DNA of 64,000 nucleotides from Helopsaltes ochotensis (Eukaryota > Chordata > Aves > Passeriformes > Locustellidae). Shown here in pieces: positions 41,232 through 51,910 of the stretch. The notes beneath the pieces were generated by a model. The model was not told the DNA's origin, ran no database searches, and worked only from the letters and a program-made list of their open reading frames with translations. The stretch covers positions 55,356 to 119,355 of the forward strand of contig VXBM01000876.1 of NCBI GenBank assembly GCA_013400155.1, given 5' to 3'. How positions within the stretch are numbered: the stretch's first letter is position 1; each line of letters begins with the position of its first letter. The translations under genes were made by a program, and so were the position numbers.

Positions 41232-41565
41232 TGTGCTGATGTTTAATCCCAGGCAGCTGCTTGCTCACTCCCCCACCAGAGGGATCCAGGAGAAAATCAG
41301 AGGGGTAGAAGTGAGAAAACTTGGGGGTAAATACAGTTGGCAGGGCAAAGTAAAAGCAACACACACAAGCAAACAAAACAAGGAATTCTTTCACTACTTC
41401 CCATGGGCAGGCAGGTGTTCAGACATCTCCAGGAGGGCAGGGCCCCATCACATGCAAGACTTACTCGGGAAGACAAATTTCCTGGCCACTCCTCCTTCTT
41501 TCGTATATTTTATATAAGAGCATGATGCCATAAGGTTTGGAATATCCCTTTGGACAGTTGATGTC
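41232..41565 (+). mobile_element. 5' part of an ERVL-like songbird LTR
   Basis: The order of blocks matches a very common songbird LTR: a TG...GTTTAATCCC start, 'ttgctcactcccccacc', 'agtgagaaaact', 'aaggaattctttcactactt', 'cccatgggcaggcaggtgtt', 'atctccagga', then a TATATAAGAGCATGATGCC core promoter and 'ggaatatccctttggacagt'. The family normally continues for several hundred bases past this point, but the sequence diverges near 41565, so the 3' half is missing. No internal retroviral gene follows. Assignment is from memory of the family, not from a search. Confidence 0.75.
41511..41517 (+). promoter_or_regulatory. TATA box of the ERVL-like LTR
   Basis: TATATAA is immediately followed by GAGCATGATG, the conserved downstream block of this LTR family. 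The LTR is truncated just after it, so any transcript would continue into host DNA. Confidence 0.6.
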
Positions 41566-44500
41566 CCTTGGATTCTGTCAGAAAATGTGGGACAGAATAA
41601 ATGTTTTGAGATATTTAGTCTTAAATTATTCCCATGAGAGAATATTCTTATTTGCCATTAAAAGCCACAGGAGACTCTCAAAGTCAATGAAGCGTTTGAT
41701 GACGATGAACAGCTAAAGAGATACCACCAGGAAAGTCTGGATTTGTAAAAGCAGCTGGAGGAAATATGTAATATTAAGACCACAAATGTGCTATTCAATA
41801 TCTGAAAACAAAAGGCTGATAGTCACTGTGGCTCCAGCAAGTGGCTTGCACAAAGGCAAACCCCGCTGAACTGCCTTGGAGAGTCCCAACAGTAGCACAG
41901 CTGAACAGGGGTATTAATTTCTGAGTCAGCTGGACAGCAACTACTGAAAAAAATTCAGAAGTATGAAGCAAATTCACCAATGTGATTTTGCCTTACAGGG
42001 GCAGAGGCTGATCATGACAAAATCAGATAATCTAGTTTGGAAAGGACATCTGTACGTCCCCTGGTTCCACCCTCTGCTCAGAGCACCGTCACTTCGGCCT
42101 GAGTGAGCATTACAGGGATGTACCATGGAGACACCAACCACAGGTCCACACCTTAGCCAGGCTCTGAGTGAAACTCCGGCACCGTCTCTGAGGAAGCAGG
42201 TGGAGGAACTGATCACCTTGGCTTCACTTTGTGTTGCCCAAGCGTGTGGTGGCAGTTTGAGCTGGCATACTTGGGTAATGGTCAAATTGTCTCAACTTGT
42301 ATCCACGATCTTTAATTAGGAATGGACACATGCTATGATCTATAGGATGACTGGACCAAGAATCTTTATATAATTACAGTTCTTGACCAATTAAAACCGT
42401 CTTTTGAGACTGATATCTACAAAAAAAATTACTGAGAACTCTTAGAAATATCAGCTTTTTCTGCACACGTTTTTCATATTAAGCTATTCATTAAAACAGC
42501 TGGGACAAGCAGGGGAACATATAAGCTCCGGCATGTGCAATTTAGCATATTGTTTTACTCAGTGTAAACACATGAGGGGTTTTTTGAGGCATTTACTCAG
42601 ATGTAATTATTCTAATCTTGTATTGAGAAAGCATGTGTAGGAAACGTTTTTTCAATCAAATGATCAAGAAAAGATAATCCAAAGTGCTCTACAGCCAATG
42701 TTGCAATTAATTCTCTTAATCTTTCGCTTTATTCATGTTAAAAGCACTTTGCAATTCTGTGAACTATACCTCATCCTGCTGTAGGTATTATTTTGTATAT
42801 CACTGCTGGAACATAATAAAGCACTGGCTCAGTTCTGTGCAGTATTGAAAATGATATTAACACAGTTAATGGTTTTTTTGCATTTAAATAAGCTGTATTG
42901 ACCAGCATGCTGGTTTCCAGCAGGCAGTACACCTACAAAAGCCTTTTGTGATGACTAAGTTATGAAGTAAAGAATGATGCAACACGACAGACCAGCATTT
43001 GGAACAATCTTTTAAAAACATATGCAGTAAAAGTCAAAACATGCCTAGAGCAAAATTTTGCCACAATGTTTTTTAATTAGAAAAGCGAGGTCTTAGATGT
43101 GATTCGGGTATATATGCCATGTGTCTTTCAATATGTCACAGCAGACAGAACACTTTATAACCCATGTACATGCCCCTGTGTACACTACTGGAGAATGATA
43201 AATGTGTTTAATCAAACTGATCAGCTTTTATGACACTATTAACATACGATGTGTGTGTAAATGGATACGTATGCAGACATGTTCCTTCGAGGGTGTCAAT
43301 TTATGTTTTCAGATGCTGCATATGCAACTGAATGTTAACCCCCTTTTCAAACATTAAATTTCATTTGGAACAAGTATACCACTCTGTTTTAAATTGTTGA
43401 CCTTAAATAGCTGATCATTAAAGTGTCAGCCATTTGTCTGAAAATACTAAAATGGATTCTGGATGGCTTCCAGAATCTCAAAGAATTATGTGACAATGTA
43501 AAATGGATTATGTATTTTTTTCAGTGATGAGTCCAGCCTGTCGATTTCATTATTTCTCTTCTTGCTGTGTACCCAGGACATACATTATGCTTTGGAAACC
43601 TAAAGGTCAGCTTTAGGTGGTGCCAATTACACAGAAAACTCACAGTGCTGTGTCGGTCCATTTGTTCTGTTATTTCTGCTGGCAATGTTGAAAATGAGTA
43701 ACACTTAATGCTCTGTCCAGTATTGAGTTTCTGATTCACTCTGACAGGATACCATTAGCAGTTGTTCAGGCTGTGGCTGGGTACTAAATTCTGTTATACT
43801 ATCTTTTAAGGTAATACTGAATAATACTGAACAATTTTGCTGAAGTATTGCATGCAAGTCAATTTCCTGTGATGTAAATGAAAGTCAACAATGTGCAATA
43901 ATCCTCAACAAGACATAAAGCTCTTGTTCTGCTTGATTCTGTAAGAATATTTAAACAGAAAAACCTGTTAAAATAATAATTAACAGCTGCCTCTGTTATT
44001 AACTAATACAACCAACTATATAATTAACAGAATCTACACTAATAGAGACAGCTATATATTCTTAGGTTGACTGGGGGAAGGAAGGCAAGGGTTTAAGCTC
44101 TCTTAAACCTCAGATCCAGCTGAAAATGTTCAACAATCAGAAAAAAATTGGTCATGTAACCAACAAAGCAAAAACATCCTACCAGACAAAACTGTTGCCT
44201 TACATGCACTGCAAGTTACAATATCCTAAATATTGTATTTCATCATAAAGCAACTATTTTGCAAAGTAATATTACAAAATGAGAACCTTAACCTCCACTC
44301 TGTCAGAAGGCTTTGCAGTTACGGAAGAAAAAGGGCAGGAAACTCTAAGGAGAAAGGAAAAATAAAAGAGAATGGTCTTTTTAACTTTTTTACATCCTCC
44401 TATGGTTAGCTTGTAAGAATACAAGCAGACTATATATACCTACACACATATTTAAATACAATAACTTTTAAAAGGCCCAATATGCCCCTAAGTATTGACA

Positions 44501-44951
44501 TTTTTTAAAAGAACTTCAATTTTTATAGCTTAGAAGTAAAATGCAGTATAAAAAAAAAAAAAGTGTGTCAGGCATCACTAAGATACACATTGTAAAAAAA
44601 AAGGCTTTGAAAATTTTGTCAATTCTAATCCCCTAACACCTAAAATAAGTTTCTTGACAGCTTGTTGATTTCAGGGAGGAAAAAAGTACTTGAAATTATC
44701 TGAAATTGCTATTATTTACCACTCATACAGAAATATCCAATTTTTATAGAAATTAACATAAATTTAAGCTCTATAAGGTTTATGGAGTACTCCTGACTTC
44801 CAGATCTTATAAGTGACAATTCTTTCAGGAGTCCCTGTCCATACAAATAACAACAAATAATATCATGCCTATCTGCAGTCTGAATGCATTACCTCAAAAA
44901 AATTGCTTTCTCTTAAAGGACGGGAACAAACAGTCCTTTTTCAGAAATGGG
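41566..44951. other. unique sequence with one CR1 piece
   Basis: Nothing is recognised except the CR1 tail at 42021-42150. The rest is AT-rich with short frames. Confidence 0.45.
42021..42150 (-). repeat. CR1 LINE 3' fragment, diverged
   Basis: On the plus strand 'tagtttggaaaggacatctg', 'cccctggttccaccctctgc' and 'tcagagca' match the reverse complement of a CR1 end. The right boundary is vague because of divergence. Confidence 0.65.
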
Positions 44952-45435
44952 TGTTATGAGAGGACAGGGAATTAATTCATGCCTGTAATAATATTTCATG
45001 AAAAACTGTTGAAATGAGATGTACGTACCAAATATACTGAGCAAAATGTTGTACTCGCCCCCATTTCCCCAAAGAGGGCCAGACGATGGTGAAACTTCTG
45101 GCCCAGGGGGAACCTAATTTCCATTTGAGTTACTAAGGGTACACCTAAAACTCCCAGGCTGACTTCATTACCATCTGAAGACCCAAGGGACCCAAACGAC
45201 ACCCCAACGACCCAGATAAGAGACATCATCACCCTCTGATCGCATCAAGGTGGCGGCACCAAAATCCAATGGAAGAGATTCAAGGACCTTCCCGTAAATA
45301 CATCACGATTACCATCTCTTTCAGGAAGAAGCATACAACACAAAAGAAAAGGATGAAATTGGAGAGGAAGCCCCCCGATACCAGACTATTGAATGGAACT
45401 ACATTACCTCACTAAGCCTGAGGGGAAATAAACAG

Positions 45436-45442
45436 TATAAAA
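45436..45442 (+). promoter_or_regulatory. TATA box of the solo LTR
   Basis: TATAAAA is followed by a GC-rich segment with 'ccccgagctccggggacag', where transcription would be expected to start about 25-30 bp downstream. Confidence 0.75.
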
Positions 45443-45587
45443 CCCCGAGCTCCGGGGACAGAAATTCGTGAATGGGGAGAGGGCAGTCGGCCAGAGAGAA
45501 CGTTTGCTCCCCGTTCACCAGGCACCGATCCCGGGCTCGGTACCTTTCTCGTTTGGTGGTGGTTTCTTTATTTATTAAACTGTTCTT

Positions 45588-45593
45588 AATAAA
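45588..45593 (+). promoter_or_regulatory. polyadenylation signal of the solo LTR
   Basis: AATAAA lies about 146 bp after the TATA box, preceded by TTTATTAAACTG and followed by TTTTCTTCTGATATAA. This gives a short R region and a U5 of about 30-40 bp. Confidence 0.75.
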
Positions 45594-45635
45594 TTTTCTT
45601 CTGATATAAACTATTCAGCTAATTCATCTATAACA

Positions 45636-48600
45636 TGGGTTTAACAAAAGAGCTGGTACATCCCAAAAATCTCTTTTCATCTCGTGAACGGAAGTGTATG
45701 ATTTCTTTTCATTCCACACTACCTTAGCAACCCATTAAATTGGGGCACCGGTATTAATTTATATGCACACACAAACATTTCCGTCCTCCCAAACATACAC
45801 AGACTGTTGATCACCTGTTGGCACCAATAGTAAGACCTCAGCAATGCACTATCAGGTTACTAGCTATTAGTTTTCAAGAATCAAAACCTCTCCACTACTA
45901 CCTCACTGCTTTTCAGCTCTTTTAATTCTAGTAAATCTGAAAAGGCAGGTTTACAGCTAACTACTCCTTTAATCTCCCACATTTTGTCCCAATAGCTAAA
46001 TACCACATAATTTTGACTTCCAAAAAAGAGTAATTTTCAAGCAGAGTTAGCAACAGTCAAGTGTATCTGAAGCTTCATAAAAAAACATGCTTTCATCAGG
46101 ATGTTTACTTCACTACAGGTTAAGAGGAACTAATTTGTGAAAAACAGTTGGCAAGAAATTCTGTAAACAAGAGTTAACTTTACAGGCTTGTGATTAGAGG
46201 AGATGTGTGAACAAGGTGTAGAAAAAGCCAGCTAGAGGCCCAAAACCTTGCAGTCACACTGATGAAATTAAAGCAATTTTGCAAGAAGTGCTTATTTATG
46301 CTGACACTTGAAAAACAAACAAACAAACAAACACCCCCCACCCCCCCCCCAAAAAAAACCAAACAAAAACTAAAAAAACCACCAAACATCCAAAAAACAC
46401 CACAACCTTGATAAGTGATGTGCAGGGAGAAAGCACATATTCCATAAGCATTATGCCTCTGTGTGCACCTGTACTGCTCCACACATGTGGAGTGCTTGTC
46501 AATATATCAGGTTGTTTTTTTTTTTCCCCCATGAATTACAACTCAGCTTGTAAAAAGTGCTAATAAATCAGAAGGAGGAATGCAACCACCACACCACACC
46601 AGCTTTTATGCTTTAAGTAATGACTGCATTACACAAAGCCACAGCAAAACATTAGCTCACTGACACCAGTTTCTCCACGTTCCCCCAGCCGAGTACAGAC
46701 CCATTCTGAACCTGCTGTATATTATTATGAAATTGTGAAGGCAAGATGTGGCTTACACAAAGGTGACAGAAAAACAATGTACTGTAAAACTGTGCCAGAT
46801 CATTATTGATTTTTCGCAGTTTGGCATTGCTGGAAGCAAGGTAGTGAGACAGCATCCAATCAGTCGGGGAAAGAAATCCCTGCCATTCTTGAACACAATA
46901 GGTTCTAGGGTATTTGGGGAAGCAAATGGAGTCAAAACATGAAGAGCAAGGAGGTGCCAGGCAAGAAAAAAACCCCAACAATGTAATTCATTGAAATGTG
47001 CATTACAATCCTGGCTTAGAAAACCCGATGGGAGCGACAGTACTGCTGACTCTGGTTCTGTGAAGACAAAGCTAAGCAGCATCAAGGAAAACCTGTTAGA
47101 AGTGAAACTGGATTGCTGGATGAGACACCACTGGCAAAGGAAAAAAACCTAAGGCCCCCACACAGGTCACATCATCTAGATATGCTGATGTCCAGGATCC
47201 ACGAAGACCTGGAAGAAGGCTTTTACCTCTTTTTGGCAAAGGGAAGCTGGCCTAAGTTTTTAATTCAGCAGAATAAATTTTTTCCTGAATCCTCATGAAA
47301 GCATAATAAAATTGTGCTTCTCTCAAGCCAACCTTTTTTTTTTTTTTTTGGCTAGGAGGAAAGCAATGCAAATGTTTTCCTTAATTGAGAAAAATATATT
47401 TTATTACATGGCACCAAGATTTCTGCCTCAAGACTATTTTAAGAAGTTGTTAAATTTCTAGCTTGCTATAAAATCAAGATAATTATTGTGTATGAAAATA
47501 TGAAATTACTGTAAGCACCACTGACATCTGTACCTCCCTTATCCTATCCCCCCACCCTGGAGAACATATTTCCTCAACATTTCTGTATTTAAGTGCACAC
47601 ATGTGTTACTGATCTTTCTTATATTTAAATCTTTTTCTTCTTAACTATAGATTTGCTACTTCAAAGACTTGTAAGTTGTAAAAAAGGAAAGGTGGGGGGT
47701 TGCATGTAAAACCTTTCTTGGTGGACCTCCAAGACAGTTTATACCAGAGAAAGATTATTTTAGTCACACTGATCAGATTGGAAATAGACATGGATTCCTC
47801 CAAAAATATTAATTTGACATGTTAAGTCTTGTCCAGAAAACGGGTATGAGAGGCTTCGTACATTTCATCATTTTTCTGATCTTTTAATCCATATTCATGC
47901 CAACAGTCCCATTACAGAAAATGGGATCAGAGTGCTTAGGTGGGTAGAAAAAATATTAAAAAATGGTTTACTTTCTTGTATTAGGATTACTCACTCAAGA
48001 AATGAGTTCCATGATTATAATTGTGCCTAGTAACATTCCTCATGTGCTTGAGAATTTCTATGATCTAGCCTTGGACAACTGGATGAGCTAGGGATTTCCA
48101 TAATCTTGTCATAAAAATCTATGCATAAAGATTAGGAGATGATTTAGCTTTGATCAGTGAGGCGCTGTAGCCACTACCCCCTCCCAGCATCCTTCTAACA
48201 AATAAAATCATAATACCTTAAGACAGCTTTACCTCTTTCTCTTGTCAGATTGGCATTAAGATAGCTATCATCATAATGCTGTGGAATAACTCTGGAATTA
48301 AAGATTAACTTTCTCTTTTCCTCTGCAGAACCCTACCTTTCCAATTCACCAGAAGGACAGCACTAGTAGCTACAACTTTACCTTTTAAATGTGACATCAG
48401 CAGTAGGAAAAACACAATCTGATATTCCCAACTATTAAATGCATTCCCAGAAGTTAATTTCTTTATTTAGCAAAAAATTTCTAAAAAACTGTTAAAACAA
48501 ATATTTTTTGTCTCCCCCAATGCCTAAAAAAAAAAAAGAAAAGATAGCTAGAAACATGTTGCTACCATAAAATTAGGAGATCTTTTTGCATAAGCTCCTA

Positions 48601-49149
48601 TTTTATGTTTATAACTTTTTTATGTTTTTAACTTTTTCCTTGTAACTAACAAAACAGTACCAATGTCAAGTAATCATAGCTACTGGTTGACAGAGTTGCT
48701 TTTTTCTTCTCTTCATGAGAAGTTTTACATTTTGACATTATAAACTAGTGCCCCAAAGCTTCTTCCTTTAGTCACTAACAAACTAAGTGCTAAATGGATC
48801 AATAAATAATAAATCTTGAGCATGCCACTTCAAAATTACTTGCAAAACATTTAAGTCTTAATAACTTTGTTTTTCTCCAAAGCAGAAGTGTTATAAAATC
48901 CCTGAATCATGAAGAGCACAAAACTCGGTATAATTATGCTACACAAGAAGAAGGACACATGATAAAACCTCCCTACATTCTGGCCTATGAAGCTCAAGCT
49001 TCCTCCACATTGTCTCCTACTGCCCAATGCCCCTACTTTTCTTCCATGTCCTTCTTAACGACCTGCTTAGCCACTAGTTGATGGCAGAGGTACAACTGAC
49101 ACCAAAAAAGGCTTCAAGCATCAGCACCTCATTATCTCAAAGTCTCTCA
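45636..49149. other. unique sequence with one A/C tract
   Basis: No gene or repeat family is recognised. It contains the A/C tract at 46312-46398 and a poly(T) at 47334-47349. Confidence 0.45.
46312..46398 (+). repeat. A/C-only low-complexity tract
   Basis: (AAAC)n followed by a long C-rich block (CCCCCCACCCCCCCCCC) and then A runs with CC and CAC. The C block makes the opposite strand strongly G-rich. Confidence 0.9.
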
Positions 49150-49520
49150 TACCTTTTCTGTGGTGTCTCCCATGGGCAGCTCCACACAGCTCTGGCTCTT
49201 TCTCTCCTTCTTCTCTCTTCCTTCTGCAGTTCCAGCTGGCTCCTTGCTGTCCCCAGCACCGCCCCTCACCCTGTCTGTCCCTCATGCTGACATCTCATCC
49301 TCTCTGTCCCTTGCAGGACCTCCTGTCCCTCCCTCCTCACACACGGCCAGCAGAGTCCAGCCGAGCCCTCCCAGCTCATCACTCTTTTATCACCCCTGTG
49401 AGGGCAGGGCTGCTCCCACTCTTGGGTAACCAACACAGCTGCAATGTATCGGGGCAAGATTGCCCTCTGCACCATCTCCGTCTGTCTCCCCACAACTACT
49501 GATTTTCCAGGGTCATCAGA
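49150..49520. mobile_element. probable ERV LTR fragment
   Basis: A locally GC- and pyrimidine-rich block in AT-rich DNA. It reads 'cagctctggctctttctctc', then 'cttccttctgcagttccagc' and later 'aagattgccctctgcacc', which resembles a songbird retroviral LTR I know only from memory. Ends, orientation and any target-site duplication are not resolved. A different origin cannot be excluded. Confidence 0.4.
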
Positions 49521-51200
49521 ACCATCAATCACTCTGAAAACTACAAAGGAAATTAGGCAGCAAGAAAAAAAAAAGAAATCTGATCTTGGATGTCATTCTA
49601 GGATATGCAAGGAATTGGCTGACTCCAACTCAGAGCTGCTGGAAGTGCTTTGAGAGCACACGGAACATGCATGACCTATCAAATGACTGGGCAAGGGCAA
49701 AGACACTGCTTATGCTAACTCATGAAATAAAATATCTCTACTGATGCAAATACTGATCAACAGGTAAAAGGGGTCTAAAATCCCAGAAAGATTACTGATT
49801 GATCAAAACACATCAATCTAAACTACTTAGTGTAGTTCTTAAATGTTTGTTTGTTAGTTTTTGGTTTGTTTGTTGGGGTTTTTTTATTTTCTGTTGAGTT
49901 TCCTCAGTTGTTCTAGTCACTTGTTTTTTGAAGCAAAGAAGTGCAAATACTAAAATGTGTTAGGGATATGACTGAGAACTAGAGATCTCTCACATCCTGC
50001 ATAAACTGTTCAACTTCCCAGCTATCCTACTAGATCAGGGTAAATCTGTCACTCCTGCTAATAGTAATAATATCACACAATGTGGAAGAGATTTAAATCA
50101 AAGACTGAGCACACCACACTACCTTGATGCAAAAGCAGTGGTAAAACAGGATATGAAAGCAGGGAGGAAGTCATTGCTGGTGAGAAGAATGTCTAAGACA
50201 CCCTGCAGGTCAAGAAAAACAATAATAAAAATAATAATCTGGGTTTTGATATGGTAGAGCATCAACTGCTCGAGCATAAGGTACAGTGAAACACCAAAAT
50301 TTGCTCTTTAAAATAGCATGAATATCAAAACAGGAGGTTTTTTTTTTACCTTTCCTGTAAACAGGGAAGTAATAATAATAACAAAAAAACAAACAAAAAC
50401 AAAACAAAACAAAACCAAAACCAAAAACAAAAAAACCAAAACAAAACAAAAAAAAAACAAAAAAACCCCAAACCAAACCAAACCAACCCCTTAGAACTTT
50501 GTTTGCTTTATAAGCTCGAGTGAATTTTGATCTGGATCAAAATCTCAGATCTGGATTCCCTAGAGTCAAGATAGCTCTTGGTATGCATAGAGATTATAGA
50601 TTAAATTGCAGACTTAGTATTTTAGTTTTTTCTGTATGTCTCCATAACCTACAGAGCCCAACAGGTATGTCTTTATTTGAAACTCAGTTATTTTCATTGT
50701 TTATGTACGAAGGTCCCAAAGAACAAAAGCAATGTGAACTAGCTTTTCTGTGCACTAGCCTGAAGGAAATTGAAAGAAAAAAAAAAAAAAGAGCCTGAAG
50801 AAATGAGATAATCCTGAAGGGCCCCTTAAGCTGATCTCATAACAGAAAATAAAATTATTTTTAACTTCTACTCTCTAGCACAAAAAAAAAAAATGCACGC
50901 AAGACAAGAGACTGCTAAACACTAAACTATTATGTACATACAGATGTACTTTTTCCCAGTGAAAGTCTATTTTTGTAGTTTTTAAATCTGCTTCTTACTT
51001 TAGCAGTTCTCAGAAATAATTCATAAATTAATTAAGGCTGGGTCTAATAAATGCTGATGCTTTATTTCATGAACCTGCTCCACACAAATAACACCTCGCA
51101 TGATATCACAGGAGTCAATGCAACACCGATTTTGTAGAGAATTTTACGGGGTTGTTTTAAAAGAAAAGTAAGATTTAAGTTTTCTGCCATGACGGCCAAC
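49521..51200. other. unique sequence with low-complexity tracts
   Basis: No gene recognised. A T/G-rich tract is at 49848-49900, an A/C tract at 50371-50490 and short poly(A) runs near 50778 and 50882. Confidence 0.45.
50371..50490 (+). repeat. A/C-only low-complexity tract, about 120 bp
   Basis: AAT units grade into AAC, AAAC and AACC units, ending in CCAAACC repeats. It is one of the two longest A/C tracts in the window. Confidence 0.9.
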
Positions 51201-51910
51201 GTTCTCAGTAGATCTCATTTTGCTTAAAATGGGGTGAGCTGAAAGTTTAGCACTACAAGACTGAGGAGTGGCCTTGTTCCATACCAGGCCAGCAGGGCCA
51301 GCTTTGAAAGCGAGATACTGGGTTTCTCATCCTTGGTAACCCATGGTTCCCTTTATACTTTCCAGGGACTTGTGCCTCCAGCCCAGTCGCAGCCTGATCT
51401 GCGCTGGGGATGCACAGCTGCTCCTGTCTGAGGATATGCCGCATGTCTTTCCACCAGAGATGGGATGAGAAAGAAAAAAACAGATCGATAGCGTCAGCCA
51501 TAGGTTAATGGCGCAAAAATCTTGGCGCTCAGACTCCATTTTGAGTCTTTTCTATTCCTGTAAGAGATGCAACTTCTATGCGTTGTCTCGCTTGACAGTT
51601 ATGGGAATTTATTAATTGCAAGCCAAATAACCCATTTCATTTTCCTTTCTTTGGTTACCATACCCACAGCCAGACAAGAGACGGCAGTTTCTCTGGCCAG
51701 GTTTGCTGGCGATCAATCTGTGCTGTTATTGTAGCCTCCTTGGTTGTAGTGCTCAGCAGGGAGCATGTGTTCCTACATGCTTTCTGAAATATTAATACAC
51801 AAAATTGTACTGAGGTTTCTGATAGCAGCAGATTGGTTTCTCTGAGGTTTTCTGATTAGAGGTGCATTGGTGATTCCGAGAAGCCAGTGGCGCCGAAATG
51901 GGTTAAACCT
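51201..51910 (+). mobile_element. doubtful retroviral LTR end with primer-binding-site-like sequence
   Basis: At 51868-51880 TGGTGATTCCGAG follows 'gtgcat', similar in layout to an alpharetrovirus LTR end followed by a tRNA-Trp primer binding site. Twenty bases later, at 51888-51902, TGGCGCCGAAATGGG resembles a tRNA-Lys binding site with changes. Neither is exact, and no TATA or AATAAA in a convincing position was found upstream. The interval 51250-51540 is richer in GC than its flanks. This may be a very old LTR or coincidence. Confidence 0.2.

Larger units (their letters stand above)
44952..45635 (+). mobile_element. complete solo LTR of an endogenous retrovirus
   Basis: The element starts TGTTAT and ends ATAACA, a perfect 6-bp terminal inverted repeat with canonical TG/CA ends. 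It is flanked by the same 4-bp word TGGG at 44948-44951 and 45636-45639, as for a retroviral target-site duplication. Inside are a TATAAAA at 45436-45442, a GC-rich R start, and an AATAAA at 45588-45593 close to the 3' end. There is no primer binding site or gag/pol sequence on either side, so two LTRs recombined to leave this solo copy. A 4-bp duplication is typical of class I (gammaretrovirus-like) elements. The intact ends suggest a fairly young insertion. The open frame at 44996-45232 on the minus strand is incidental. Confidence 0.85.

Noticed and set aside
44996..45232. 78-codon open frame on the minus strand
   Set aside because: It is antisense within the U3 region of the solo LTR.
46757..46879. 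41-codon open interval on the minus strand with AG and gtaagc boundaries
   Set aside because: The donor is strong and the phase fits, but 41 codons between splice dinucleotides are common by chance, the acceptor lacks a good pyrimidine tract, and the protein is not recognised.
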